The notes under the pieces were generated by a model. The model did no database searches. It saw only the letters and a program-made list of their open reading frames with translations, and was not told the DNA's origin. From Geodermatophilus ruber (GTDB lineage Bacteria; Actinomycetota; Actinomycetes; Mycobacteriales; Geodermatophilaceae), in NCBI RefSeq assembly GCF_900114385.1, contig NZ_FOSW01000005.1:1-64000 (forward strand): a DNA stretch of 64,000 bases, given 5' to 3'. Positions 1 to 7,325 of this stretch are shown one piece after another (the stretch's first letter is position 1; the number at the start of each line of letters is the position of its first letter). The translations under genes and the position numbers were made by a program.

Positions 1-603
1 CTCCGGGTCCTTGGTGGGGCGCCAGATGGTGAGCAGGAGCCAGCCGGCGAGCAGGGTGGGGGCGCCGTAGACGAGTGCCTGGCTGAGCCAGGGGGTGCGC
101 AGGGCGGCGATGAGGTGGCCGGCCTCGGGGATGACGGCCTGGACCTGGTAGGCGGTGTCGCCGAGGAGGATGGCGGTCCAGGGGTCGGCGTGGTCGTTGG
201 CGTCGCCCTTGGTGTGCACGGTGACGGTGCCGTCGGCGGCGTGGTCGACGGAGATCACGCGGTGGGTGACGATGCGGCGGTCGTCGATGGGGATGTGGTA
301 GGTGATGATCATGCCCTCGGTGACGTCGGCGACGTCCAGGGGTGTGGTGATGAGCAGGTCGCCGGGGTCGATGGCGGGGGCCATGGAGCCGGTGAGCATG
401 GTCATCGTGCGGTAGCCGAGGACGTGCGGGCCGATGGCCAGGCCGGCGAAGGCCAGGACGGCGATCCCCACCAGGGCGCGGACCGACCAGCGGGTGAGGA
501 ACGCCGCGAGCGGGCGCAGGGTGCCGGTGGTGCGGGGCCGGGCCGCGGCCGGGGGCAGCGGGCGGGCTGCCCCCGGGGCGGGGAGGGGGAGGACGGCGGT
601 CAT
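1..603 (-). CDS. Signal peptidase I, SipW/archaeal type (3' end outside window)
   Basis: Membrane serine protease that removes signal peptides from exported proteins, here probably from the TasA-like protein encoded just upstream. The reading frame runs from an ATG at 603 off the window edge, about 200 codons. A Pro/Arg-rich cytoplasmic start is followed by a membrane segment and then GSMAPAI, carrying the catalytic Ser. The motif VTHRVISV has His where bacterial-type enzymes use Lys, which is the mark of the SipW/archaeal subfamily. KGDANDHAD is a further family box. A second hydrophobic segment lies close to the cut edge. Only 35 bp separate it from the TasA-like gene, so the two are probably co-transcribed. 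The true C-terminus cannot be seen. Confidence 0.9.
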   Translation of the reverse strand, partial: MTAVLPLPAPGAARPLPPAAARPRTTGTLRPLAAFLTRWSVRALVGIAVLAFAGLAIGPHVLGYRTMTMLTGSMAPAIDPGDLLITTPLDVADVTEGMIITYHIPIDDRRIVTHRVISVDHAADGTVTVHTKGDANDHADPWTAILLGDTAYQVQAVIPEAGHLIAALRTPWLSQALVYGAPTLLAGWLLLTIWRPTKDPE

Positions 604-638
604 GGCGGGTTCTCCGGTCGGTCAGCTCGGGGCGGGGC

Positions 639-1253
639 TCAGCGCGCGGTGCCGTTGCGCTGCGTGCCCTCGAAGACCAGCTCGAACGTGCTGCTCAGGT
701 TCTGGAAGTTGTTGTCCGCCGAGGTCGGCAGCGAGATCGTGAAGACCAGGTGGTCGGTGCCATTCGGCTGCAGACTTGAGAGGTCGCTGTTGAAGGTGTG
801 CGAAGTCTTGACCCGCCCCTGACGCAGCGCCTTCTCAGTTCCGCTGCACGTGTAGGTCGGGGCCTCGGCGGTGCCCCCCTGGGTCCAAGCCACGGAGCAC
901 GACTTCAGCGACATCTGCAAACCGTTGATGGAGTCGGTGTCCAGGATGCTCGACACCTGAGCCTTGGTGTTCAGAGTGATGAAGGCCAGGGCGGAGTTGC
1001 CCTTGTTGGACAGCGTGACCGCGCGGCTCAGCGAGTCACCAGGCACGAAATTGGCGGTCGTGACCGGGATCGGGGCAGCCGGCTGCGCCAGGTCGATGTC
1101 CACCGTGCCGGACTGCACCGTCGTCGAGACCGGGGCGGTCGAGTCGGTGAACGTGCCGAAGGTGCCCAGACCGGCGACCGCAGCGGCCGCGCCGAGCACA
1201 CCGAGGGAACCGACGACCTTGCGGGTGGTGTTCTTGCGGGTCTTGGTGGTCAT
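639..1253 (-). CDS. TasA/camelysin-like secreted SipW-substrate protein
   Basis: A 204-aa exported protein of the TasA/CalY (camelysin, M73) type. It has a basic N-terminus, then an Ala/Gly-rich hydrophobic signal segment (residues about 13-30), then GTFTDSTA, where related proteins have GTFAYFTD-type sequence after cleavage. The mature part has the family pattern GTVDIDL, NFVPGDS, LSNKGNSALAF, a beta-sandwich fold with tolerated divergence. Known relatives build biofilm fibres or surface appendages and are processed by the linked SipW peptidase, which lies directly downstream here. An extracellular structural role is inferred from that pairing. Whether it forms fibres or has any protease activity cannot be judged from sequence. 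Confidence 0.8.
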   Translation of the reverse strand: MTTKTRKNTTRKVVGSLGVLGAAAAVAGLGTFGTFTDSTAPVSTTVQSGTVDIDLAQPAAPIPVTTANFVPGDSLSRAVTLSNKGNSALAFITLNTKAQVSSILDTDSINGLQMSLKSCSVAWTQGGTAEAPTYTCSGTEKALRQGRVKTSHTFNSDLSSLQPNGTDHLVFTISLPTSADNNFQNLSSTFELVFEGTQRNGTAR

Positions 1254-1374
1254 GTCCAGCGTCTCCTGCTTCCGACCGGAACGGGGTGTTCCGGTGACAG
1301 GGACGACGGTGGGGGCCGATCCGCAGGTGACCCGCCCGTGATCCGCAAGAAAGACGCAAGCCTGGCGCGGATCT

Positions 1375-1406
1375 CCCGCGGGGGCCTCGGCGGGTGGCCC
1401 CGCGGG
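1375..1406 (-). terminator. GC-rich hairpin after the histidine kinase
   Basis: CCCGCGGGG (1375-1383) pairs with CCCCGCGGG (1398-1406), immediately downstream of the histidine kinase stop on the minus strand. There is no T-run. It is the type of strong GC hairpin used as an intrinsic terminator in actinobacteria, and it separates the kinase from the TasA-like gene. Confidence 0.5.
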
Positions 1407-2663
1407 TCAGCGGGGGAGCGTGAGCGTGAAGGTGGTGCCCTGGTTCTCGACGCTCTCGACGTCGAGCGTGCCGCCGTGCGCGGTCGTGATGGCCTTGGTG
1501 ATCGCCAGGCCGAGGCCTACCCCGGGCACCGCGTGGCGCCGCGCGGTGGAGGCGCGGAAGAAGCGCGCGAACAGCTGCTGCTGCTCCCCGGCCGGGATGC
1601 CCACGCCGGTGTCGGAGACCGCCAGCCGCGCGACCGGCGCCGCGCCGGGCTGCGGCTCGTCGACGACCGCGCCGTCCGTGGTGCGCCAGGCCTGCTCGAG
1701 CGTGAGGGTCACCCGGCCGCCGCGCGGGGTGAACTTGACCGCGTTGGAGACGAGGTTGTCGCAGGCCTGCCCCAGCCGCACCGCGTCCCCCCGGACGGCG
1801 AGCCCGCCGTCGGGCACCCGCACGAGGAGTTCCACCCCGGCGGTCGCGGCGGTGACGCGGGCGGTGTCCTCCGCGGCGCGCACCACGGCGGCCAGGTCGA
1901 CGTCCTCGGGCTGCAGGGTGAACCGGCCGGCGTCCACCTGCGCGGTGAACAGCAGGTCGCCGACCAGCCGCAGCAGCCGCTGCGCGTTGCGCTCCACCGT
2001 GGTCAGGTACTGCCGCTGCTCCTCGGTCAGCGGCTGGTCCGGGTCGTCGAGGACGAGCTCCAGGTAGCCGAGGATCGAGCTGAGGGGGGTGCGCAGCTCG
2101 TGGCTGATGAGGCTCACGAACTGGTCCTTCATCCGCTCGGTCGCGCGCACCTCTGTCATGTCGGTGCCGACGAAGTTCCAGCCGGCGTGCGCGCCGCTGT
2201 CGTCGGTGCGCGGCGTGACCGCGACCGAGACGGTGAGCTCCTCGCCGTCGGGGGAGACGTAGGTCCAGTCGCGGACGTCGCGGCCCTGCTCCTGCGCGGT
2301 ACGCACCAGCGCGGCCAGCCCGCCGCCGGCCTCCTCCAGTTCCTCCGGCAGGTGGAACTCGGTGATCGTCCGCCTGCGGACGACGTCGGCGCGGGGGAGG
2401 CCGAGCAGTTTCTCCGCCCCCGGGTTCCAGACCCGGATGACGCCGTCGCGGTCGGTCCCGATGATCGACTGCTCGGTGACCGCGTCGATGACGCTGGTCA
2501 TCGTCTGCGCGCGGGCCTGCAGCATCCGGGTGGCGATCTCCAGCTCGTCGTCCCGGTGCTGCATCTGGCCGAGCAGCCGGTCCCGCTCGGCCTCCAGCCG
2601 GGCCACCTCGCGGCGCAGCCGCAGCACCTCATCGGCCCGGTCCGGTGCCTCGGCCGTGGTCAT
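1407..2663 (-). CDS. PAS-domain sensor histidine kinase
   Basis: A 418-aa soluble (no membrane segment) hybrid-free histidine kinase. Residues about 8-50 form a likely coiled coil and 50-170 a PAS domain (TDRDGVIRVWNPGAE). The HisKA dimerisation box FVSLISHELRTPL puts the phospho-acceptor at His188. The ATP-binding domain follows with N-box NLVSNAVKF, G1 DTGVGIP and G2 GVGLGLAI. The start chosen is the ATG at 2663. It overlaps the stop of the response regulator as ATGA, so the two are translationally coupled and very likely form one signalling pair. The input signal is unknown; a PAS with no membrane anchor points to a cytoplasmic cue such as redox, light or a ligand. Confidence 0.9.
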   Translation of the reverse strand: MTTAEAPDRADEVLRLRREVARLEAERDRLLGQMQHRDDELEIATRMLQARAQTMTSVIDAVTEQSIIGTDRDGVIRVWNPGAEKLLGLPRADVVRRRTITEFHLPEELEEAGGGLAALVRTAQEQGRDVRDWTYVSPDGEELTVSVAVTPRTDDSGAHAGWNFVGTDMTEVRATERMKDQFVSLISHELRTPLSSILGYLELVLDDPDQPLTEEQRQYLTTVERNAQRLLRLVGDLLFTAQVDAGRFTLQPEDVDLAAVVRAAEDTARVTAATAGVELLVRVPDGGLAVRGDAVRLGQACDNLVSNAVKFTPRGGRVTLTLEQAWRTTDGAVVDEPQPGAAPVARLAVSDTGVGIPAGEQQQLFARFFRASTARRHAVPGVGLGLAITKAITTAHGGTLDVESVENQGTTFTLTLPR

Positions 2664-3049
2664 CGGGCTGCTCCCGCGGTCAGCTCGCGCACCCGCGCGA
2701 CGAGTTCGGCGACGGCGAAGGGCTTGGCGAGGTAGGCGTCGGCGCCGGCGGCGAGGCCGCGGGCGACGTCGTCGGGGGAGGCGCCGGCCGACAGCAGCAG
2801 GATCCGGACCCCGGCAGTGGCCGGCTCGGCGCGCAGCGTCGCGCACACCTCCAGCCCGGTGGCCCCCGGCATGGAGACGTCGAGGACGGCGAGCGCGGGG
2901 TGTTCCTCCCGGGCGGCGGCCAGCGCCGCGGTGCCGTCGGCCACCGCGGCCACGACCGCGCACCCGGCTCTGCGGACGGCCAGGCCGACCAGCGCCCGGA
3001 TGTCGTCCTCGTCGTCGGCGACCAGCACGCGCGGGGGTGCTGCGTCCAC
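2660..3049 (-). CDS. Single-domain response regulator (receiver only)
   Basis: A 129-aa CheY-like receiver with no output domain. The acidic pocket is VADDEDD, the phospho-Asp is Asp57 in LDVSMPG, the conserved Ser lies in LLLSAGAS and the Lys is Lys109 in AKPF. The GTG at 3049 is preferred because GAGGGAG lies about 7 nt before it. An upstream in-frame start at 3151 would add 34 residues of low-complexity sequence and has no such support. The stop overlaps the kinase start by 4 bp. Without a DNA-binding domain the protein must act by protein contact or as a phosphorelay link; its partner is not visible here. Confidence 0.85.
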   Translation of the reverse strand: MDAAPPRVLVADDEDDIRALVGLAVRRAGCAVVAAVADGTAALAAAREEHPALAVLDVSMPGATGLEVCATLRAEPATAGVRILLLSAGASPDDVARGLAAGADAYLAKPFAVAELVARVRELTAGAAR

Positions 3050-3139
3050 GAGCGGGCTCCCTCGGGTCGGGCGGCCCGGGGTGCCGGGCGGTGTCGCGGT
3101 GGACAACGGCGTCCCGGTGTCCCCGCTGCAGCCCGCCTG

Positions 3140-3171
3140 CAGGCCGGTCACCCGAACAGGTGACCGGCCTG
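3140..3171 (-). terminator. 13-bp perfect inverted repeat
   Basis: CAGGCCGGTCACC (3140-3152), a loop of six bases and GGTGACCGGCCTG (3159-3171) pair perfectly. It follows a second hairpin at 3179-3215. Together they form a tandem terminator after the DUF3618 operon and upstream of the response-regulator promoter region (3050-3139). An operator role is also possible because of its closeness to that promoter. Confidence 0.55.
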
Positions 3172-3178
3172 GAAACGG

Positions 3179-3215
3179 CGCTGCGCCCCGCCGGGAGGTC
3201 CGGCGGGGCGCAGCG
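3179..3215 (-). terminator. 16-bp perfect GC hairpin ending the DUF3618 operon
   Basis: Arms 3179-3194 and 3200-3215 (CGCTGCGCCCCGCCGG and its exact complement) with a 5-base loop, starting 16 nt after the stop of the DUF3618 gene on the minus strand. No T-run follows. It is very likely the operon's intrinsic terminator. Confidence 0.7.
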
Positions 3216-3231
3216 ACGGAAGGGGAGACGG

Positions 3232-3900
3232 TCAGCCGCGGGCCTGGGTCTGCACCGTCTCCCGGGACTGCTGGGCCTGGCCCTGCACGTCCTGGGCCGC
3301 GGACCGGCCTTCCTCCCTGACGGTGGCAGCGGCGTCCTGCGCGGTGGACTTGACCTCCTCCACGGCCTGCTGGGCGGCGGGCTTGAGCTGCTCGCCGATC
3401 TCCTGCGCGGCCTGCTTGGCCGGTTCGAGCAGCGCGTCCTTGTTCTCCCGCACCGCCTGCTCGGCCTGCTGGGCCAGCTGCTTCTCCGTCTCCGATGCCG
3501 GCATGAGGCTGGAGACCAGCCAGCCGACGCCGAAGGCGATCAGCCCGGCTGCGAGCGGGTTGCCCTGGGCCTGCCGGGTGATCGTCTCCGGAGCCTGCTG
3601 CACCGCAGCGGCGGCCGACTGGGCCGCTCCCTGCACGGACTCCGCAGCGCTGGAGGCCGCATCCTGCACCGAGCCGGTGGCGTTGGACACCATGCCCTGG
3701 GCGGACGAGGTCGTGTCCTGGGTGCTCCCCATCACCTTCTCCTTCGCACGGGTGATGCGGCCCCTGGCCGCCGAGACCCGCCGGTCCATGACGCGGGCGG
3801 GGTTGACCTTCTCGTTCAGGGCGTCGACGTCGTAGCTGAGCTCGCGCTGGGTCGCCTCGATCTGCCGGCGGATGACGTCCGGGTCGTTGCTCGTGGTCAT
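3232..3900 (-). CDS. DUF3618 domain membrane-associated protein
   Basis: A 222-aa protein whose first 50 residues match DUF3618 (PDVIRRQIEATQRELSYDV, DALNEKVNPARV). After this come Ala/Gln/Ser-rich amphipathic helices and one short membrane segment near the middle (NPLAAGLIAFGVGWLVSSLMP). The C-terminal half is a long Ala/Gln/Glu-rich helical tail like apolipoprotein or LEA-type stress proteins. It is the last gene of a minus-strand operon after Holin-X and a 272-aa helical protein. This trio is common in actinobacteria, but its biochemical role is unknown. A part in envelope stress or membrane curvature is a guess from architecture. Confidence 0.8.
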   Translation of the reverse strand: MTTSNDPDVIRRQIEATQRELSYDVDALNEKVNPARVMDRRVSAARGRITRAKEKVMGSTQDTTSSAQGMVSNATGSVQDAASSAAESVQGAAQSAAAAVQQAPETITRQAQGNPLAAGLIAFGVGWLVSSLMPASETEKQLAQQAEQAVRENKDALLEPAKQAAQEIGEQLKPAAQQAVEEVKSTAQDAAATVREEGRSAAQDVQGQAQQSRETVQTQARG

Positions 3901-3943
3901 GTCACGTACTCCGATGTCTGAGAGGGGACGGTGTGGCCGCGGG

Positions 3944-4477
3944 TCAGCGCGGCTTCAGCGCGTCGGGCACCTGCTGGAGGGTGTCGACGGTGCGCTCTGG
4001 CTTGGGGTTGACCTGCTGGAACTGCTTGCGTCCCATCGCGTACGAGACAGCACCGATGACGCCCCAGATGACCGCCACGATCAGCGCCGACCAGCTGTGG
4101 CCCACCAGGTGGGACAAGGCCCACCACAGCGCGATGGAGAGGAACAGCAGCGCCATGTAGCCGGCGAACCCGGCCGCGCCCATGAGGCCCGCGCCCTTGC
4201 CGGCCTTGCCCGCCTCGGCCCTGATCTCGGCCTTGGCCAGGTCGAGCTCCTGGCGCATGAGCGTGGAGAGGTCCTTGGCCACCTCACCCATCAGCTCGCC
4301 GACCGACGCGTTTTCGACGTCGGGGCGGCCTTCCTCCGTGGTGGGCGTGCCCATCGCACCGCTGTGCGCTCCGTAGGCCTGCGCCTGCTCCGGGCTCACC
4401 GCGTAGTTGGCCTGGGTGGGGTCCCCGTAGCCCTGCGGCGTCCCGACCGGCGTCGAGCCGGAGTAGGGAGTACTCAT
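3944..4477 (-). CDS. Phage holin family protein (Actinobacterial Holin-X, DUF1469)
   Basis: A 177-aa integral membrane protein. After a Gly/Pro/Tyr-rich N-terminal stretch of about 60 residues it has the family helix SVGELMGEVAKDLSTLMRQE and LDLAKAEIRAEAGKAGKG, then two adjacent membrane helices (LMGAAGFAGYMALLFLSIAL and a second around residues 125-145). The name is historical: these proteins are chromosomal and not tied to lysis. Only 3 bp separate it from the upstream 272-aa gene and 43 bp from DUF3618 downstream, so one operon is clear. No prophage genes are nearby, which argues against a true holin role. Confidence 0.85.
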   Translation of the reverse strand: MSTPYSGSTPVGTPQGYGDPTQANYAVSPEQAQAYGAHSGAMGTPTTEEGRPDVENASVGELMGEVAKDLSTLMRQELDLAKAEIRAEAGKAGKGAGLMGAAGFAGYMALLFLSIALWWALSHLVGHSWSALIVAVIWGVIGAVSYAMGRKQFQQVNPKPERTVDTLQQVPDALKPR

Positions 4478-4480
4478 CGG

Positions 4481-5299
4481 TCAGACCCCCCGCCCCGGGG
4501 TCCGCGTCGGGTCGTCCCAGCCGGCCGGGGTGGTCGGCGGAACGGCGGCGCCGGCGGGCGGCACCGTGCCGTACGGGGGCGGCGGTACCGGTGCCGTGCC
4601 CGGGGCCGCGGTCCCGCTGTAGGCGGCGGTCTCGTCATAGCCGGTCGTCGTCGGGGTGTAGCCCGAGTAGGCCGGCGACGGGTCGACGTAGTTCGTCTGC
4701 GCGTAGCTGACCGGAACGGCGCGCCGGTCGGTGCCCGACGGCCCGTTGTCGGTGTGCGCGGCCTTGACCCCGCTGGTGAGCCGGCCGGCGACGACGCCCG
4801 CGAGCGCGGCGCCGAGCAGGAACGTGCCGGGCTTGCGGCGCGCGAACGAGCGGACCTCCTCGAGCAGATCACCCGGTTCGCGGTTCTGCAGCCAGCCGGC
4901 GAACTCCTCCACCTTGCCGGTGGCCTGCTCCACGAGGTCCCGGGCCGGGCCGGAGGGCGCCCCGCTTCCCTCGGCCATCCCGCGCAGCTGCCCGGCGAGG
5001 CCCTGCAGGCCCTGGGCCGCCTTCTGCTGCTGGGTGGCGGCCTGGTCGCGCAGCTGGGTGCGGCCCTGGTTCACCAGGTCCTGGGCCTGCATCCTGGTCT
5101 CCCGGACGACCTCCTCGGCCTGGCCGGCGGCGGTCGAGGCGACCTGGCTGCCGGCCTGCGCGGCGGTCTGGCCCACGGTGCGGGCCTCGTCCCTGGCGAC
5201 CTCGGTGGTGGACGGGGACCCGGTGGTGCCGGTGCCCCCGGCGGTCGCGCCCGAGCCCGAGGGCGGCGGCGGGAACGGGGTGTCGATGGAGTGAGTCAT
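4481..5299 (-). CDS. Uncharacterised helical protein, first gene of Holin-X/DUF3618 operon
   Basis: A 272-aa protein without a recognised enzyme domain. Residues 1-35 are Pro/Gly/Thr-rich. Residues about 35-115 form an Ala/Gln-rich amphipathic helix like those in DUF3618 proteins. A stretch around residues 150-175 (KPGTFLLGAALAGVVAGRL) is a probable membrane or hairpin segment. The last 90 residues are Tyr/Pro/Gly/Thr-rich and probably disordered. GAGGAG lies 6 nt before the ATG at 5299. It probably works in the same membrane assembly as the two downstream proteins. No catalytic motif is visible and function is unknown. Confidence 0.75.
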   Translation of the reverse strand: MTHSIDTPFPPPPSGSGATAGGTGTTGSPSTTEVARDEARTVGQTAAQAGSQVASTAAGQAEEVVRETRMQAQDLVNQGRTQLRDQAATQQQKAAQGLQGLAGQLRGMAEGSGAPSGPARDLVEQATGKVEEFAGWLQNREPGDLLEEVRSFARRKPGTFLLGAALAGVVAGRLTSGVKAAHTDNGPSGTDRRAVPVSYAQTNYVDPSPAYSGYTPTTTGYDETAAYSGTAAPGTAPVPPPPYGTVPPAGAAVPPTTPAGWDDPTRTPGRGV

Positions 5300-5637
5300 C
5301 GGTTCTCCTCGGCTTGGGTCGTGGTCGGAGCAGCGCTACCCACGGCGTAGTGACGCACACATGCGGCAATGACGGCCGTCAGCTGGGCGTATGCAGGTAT
5401 GACAGGGATCCCGATCGCGTCGGTGCTGACCGGGGATGCGACCGCCCGTCAGGGCATCGCGTTCCGACAGGGGGTGGGGACTGGCGGACCGTGCTCCCGG
5501 GTCCAGCCCCGGGTTCGCGGCCGGTGGGCCCCCACCGCGTCTTGATGAGGTGCCGTCTGGCGCGCTCCGACTTACCCGTGCGGGAAGCAACGAAACGACC
5601 GGGTCCGCGCGGGCGGGAGGGGGCTGGACAGCGCCAG
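5300..5637. other. Divergent intergenic region without a gene
   Basis: This 338-bp stretch lies between the minus-strand envelope operon and the plus-strand siderophore-interacting gene. It must hold both promoters. Frames here are short, with no convincing codon use or ribosome site. No long inverted repeat or RNA gene was recognised. The right end abuts an iron box. Confidence 0.5.
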
Positions 5638-5656
5638 TAAGGTGAGGCAAACCTGA
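5638..5656 (+). promoter_or_regulatory. Iron box (DtxR/IdeR-like operator) of the SIP gene
   Basis: TAAGGTGAGGCAAACCTGA resembles the 19-bp IdeR/DtxR consensus TWAGGTWAGSCTWACCTWA, with about three or four mismatches and good dyad symmetry. It ends 21 bp before the GTG of a siderophore-interacting protein, so an iron-bound repressor here would block transcription. The box contains TAAGGT, which could serve as the -10 hexamer. The placement and the gene's function support each other. Confidence 0.75.
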
Positions 5657-5677
5657 CCCCTGAACCCAGGAGCGCCC

Positions 5678-6517
5678 GTGGCCGAGTCCCCACGCCGACC
5701 CCGCACCCCCCGGGTGGCCACCGTGCTGCGCACGTCCCGGCCGACCCCGCACCTGATCCGCGTGGTGCTCGGTGGGACGGAGCTCGCCGGATTCGCTCCT
5801 GAGCACACGGACGCCTACGTCAAGCTCGTCCTCCCGCCGCCCGGTGCTCCCTACACCGCGCCCTTCGACGTCGAGCAGGTGAAGAGCACCCATCCGCAGG
5901 AGCAGTGGCCCTGCCTGCGCACCTACACCGTCCGGGCGTGGGACGACGCTGCCGGTGAGCTGACCCTCGACGTCGTCGTCCACGGCGACGAGGGTGTCGC
6001 CGGCCCCTGGGCGGTCGCCGCCCGGCCGGGCGACCGGGTGCAGCTGCTCGGCCCCGGCGGCGCCTACACCCCCAGCGCGGAGGTCGACTGGCACCTGCTC
6101 GCCGGTGACGAGACGGCGCTGCCGGCCATCGCCGCCTCGCTCGACCGGCTCCCCGCGGGCGCCCGGGCGCGGGTCTTCCTCGAGGTGGCCGACGCCGCCG
6201 AGGAGCAGCCGCTGACCGTTCCGGCCGACGTCGAGGTGGTCTGGGTGCACCGCGCCGGGCTGCCGGGGGAGGCGCTGGTGGCCGCCGTCCGCGGTGCCGA
6301 CCTGCCCGCCGGCTCGCTGCACGCCTTCGTGCACGGCGAGGCCGGTTTCGTCCGCGAGCTGCGCCGGTTCCTGCGCGTCGAGCGGCAGGTGCCCCGCGAG
6401 CTGATGTCGGTCTCGGGCTACTGGCGGCTGGGCCGCACCGACGAGGGCTGGCGGGCCGAGAAGGTGGAGTGGAACGCCGCCGTCGAGGCCGACGAGCAGG
6501 CGCTCGCGCTCAGCTGA
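5678..6517 (+). CDS. Siderophore-interacting protein (FAD-dependent ferric reductase)
   Basis: A 279-aa cytoplasmic flavoprotein of the SIP/ViuB family that releases iron from imported ferric siderophores by reduction. The FAD-binding beta-barrel is N-terminal: HLIRVVLGG, then LRTYTVR, the flavin-binding RxYTxR motif, and VHGDEGVAGPWAVAARPGD. The C-terminal part has the NAD(P)H-binding-like fold (LLAGDETALPAIAASL) and the family end SGYWRLGRTDEGWRAEK. The GTG at 5678 has CCAGGAG 5-6 nt upstream. A DtxR/IdeR-like box precedes it. It probably works with the siderophore-binding lipoprotein 6 kb downstream, which has its own box; the permease and ATPase are not in the window. Confidence 0.93.
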   Translation: MAESPRRPRTPRVATVLRTSRPTPHLIRVVLGGTELAGFAPEHTDAYVKLVLPPPGAPYTAPFDVEQVKSTHPQEQWPCLRTYTVRAWDDAAGELTLDVVVHGDEGVAGPWAVAARPGDRVQLLGPGGAYTPSAEVDWHLLAGDETALPAIAASLDRLPAGARARVFLEVADAAEEQPLTVPADVEVVWVHRAGLPGEALVAAVRGADLPAGSLHAFVHGEAGFVRELRRFLRVERQVPRELMSVSGYWRLGRTDEGWRAEKVEWNAAVEADEQALALS

Positions 6518-6544
6518 CGCCGTTCCCAGGGGCTTCGAGGCAGC

Positions 6545-7324
6545 TCAGGGGGTCCAGGGGAACCGCGGCGGGCGGCGCTCGGCGAAGGCGGCCACACCCT
6601 CCGCGAGCTCACCCCTGGCGATCGTCTCCCGGTACCAGCGACCGGCCTCGGCCTGACCGTCGCGCCCGGCGGTGAGGGCGGCGACGATCTCCTTGGTCGC
6701 GCGCTGGGTCAGCGCCGAGCGCGAGGCCAGCACCTCCGCGAAGCGGCGCACCTCCGGTTCCAGGCCGGCGGGCTCGAGCACGCGGTCCACCAGCCCCGTC
6801 CGCAGCGCGGTCGGTGCGTCGATCAGCTCGCCGCTGAAGAGCAGGTACCGGGTGAGCGCCGGCCCGACCAGGTCGACCAGCGCCTTCGTCGACTCGGGCG
6901 TGTAGACGATGCCGACCTTGGCCGGGGTGACACCGAAGACGCCGGTCGGGTCGGTGAACCGCAGGTCGCAGCAGGTGGCCAGCTCGACCCCGCCGCCGAT
7001 GCAGTGCCCGCGGATCATCGCGATCGTCGGCTTCGGGAAGGTGCGCAGCGCCGCCTGCGCCGCGAGGTTGTCCGCGCGCAGCGTCGCCATCGGGTCCTCG
7101 GGGTCCGGCCCGCCGAGCAGGTCGGTGATGTCGGCGCCGGCGCAGAAGCTCGGCCCCGCTCCGGTGACCACCAGGACGCGTACCGCGGGGTCCTCCGCGG
7201 GCTCGGCCAGCGCCTCGGGTAGCGCCGCCCACATCTGCGCGGTCAGCGAGTTGCGCTTCTCCGGCCGGTCGATGGTGAGGACGGCGACGGCGCCGTCCCG
7301 GGTGATCCGCAGGTGGTCGCTCAT
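6545..7324 (-). CDS. Enoyl-CoA hydratase/isomerase family protein
   Basis: A 259-aa crotonase-fold enzyme. The oxyanion-hole segments are visible: GAGPSFCAGADITDLL near residues 58-75 and RGHCIGGGVELATCCDLRF around 105. ECH often has a catalytic Glu after the second segment; here the region reads GVTPAKVGIVYTPEST, with no clear Glu at the usual position, so the exact reaction is uncertain. The ATG at 7324 is chosen because it starts 1 bp after the upstream metallopeptidase stop; a start at 7348 would overlap that gene. Probably acts in acyl-CoA breakdown. It is convergent with the SIP gene. Confidence 0.88.
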   Translation of the reverse strand: MSDHLRITRDGAVAVLTIDRPEKRNSLTAQMWAALPEALAEPAEDPAVRVLVVTGAGPSFCAGADITDLLGGPDPEDPMATLRADNLAAQAALRTFPKPTIAMIRGHCIGGGVELATCCDLRFTDPTGVFGVTPAKVGIVYTPESTKALVDLVGPALTRYLLFSGELIDAPTALRTGLVDRVLEPAGLEPEVRRFAEVLASRSALTQRATKEIVAALTAGRDGQAEAGRWYRETIARGELAEGVAAFAERRPPRFPWTP

Positions 7325-7325
7325 C

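Noticed and set aside
3944..4477. Holin-X gene as a sign of a prophage
   Set aside because: No phage structural, integrase or lysis genes are nearby; these proteins are ordinary chromosomal genes in actinobacteria.
5336..6334. 332-aa minus-strand frame
   Set aside because: It is antisense to the well-supported siderophore-interacting gene, with shadow composition.
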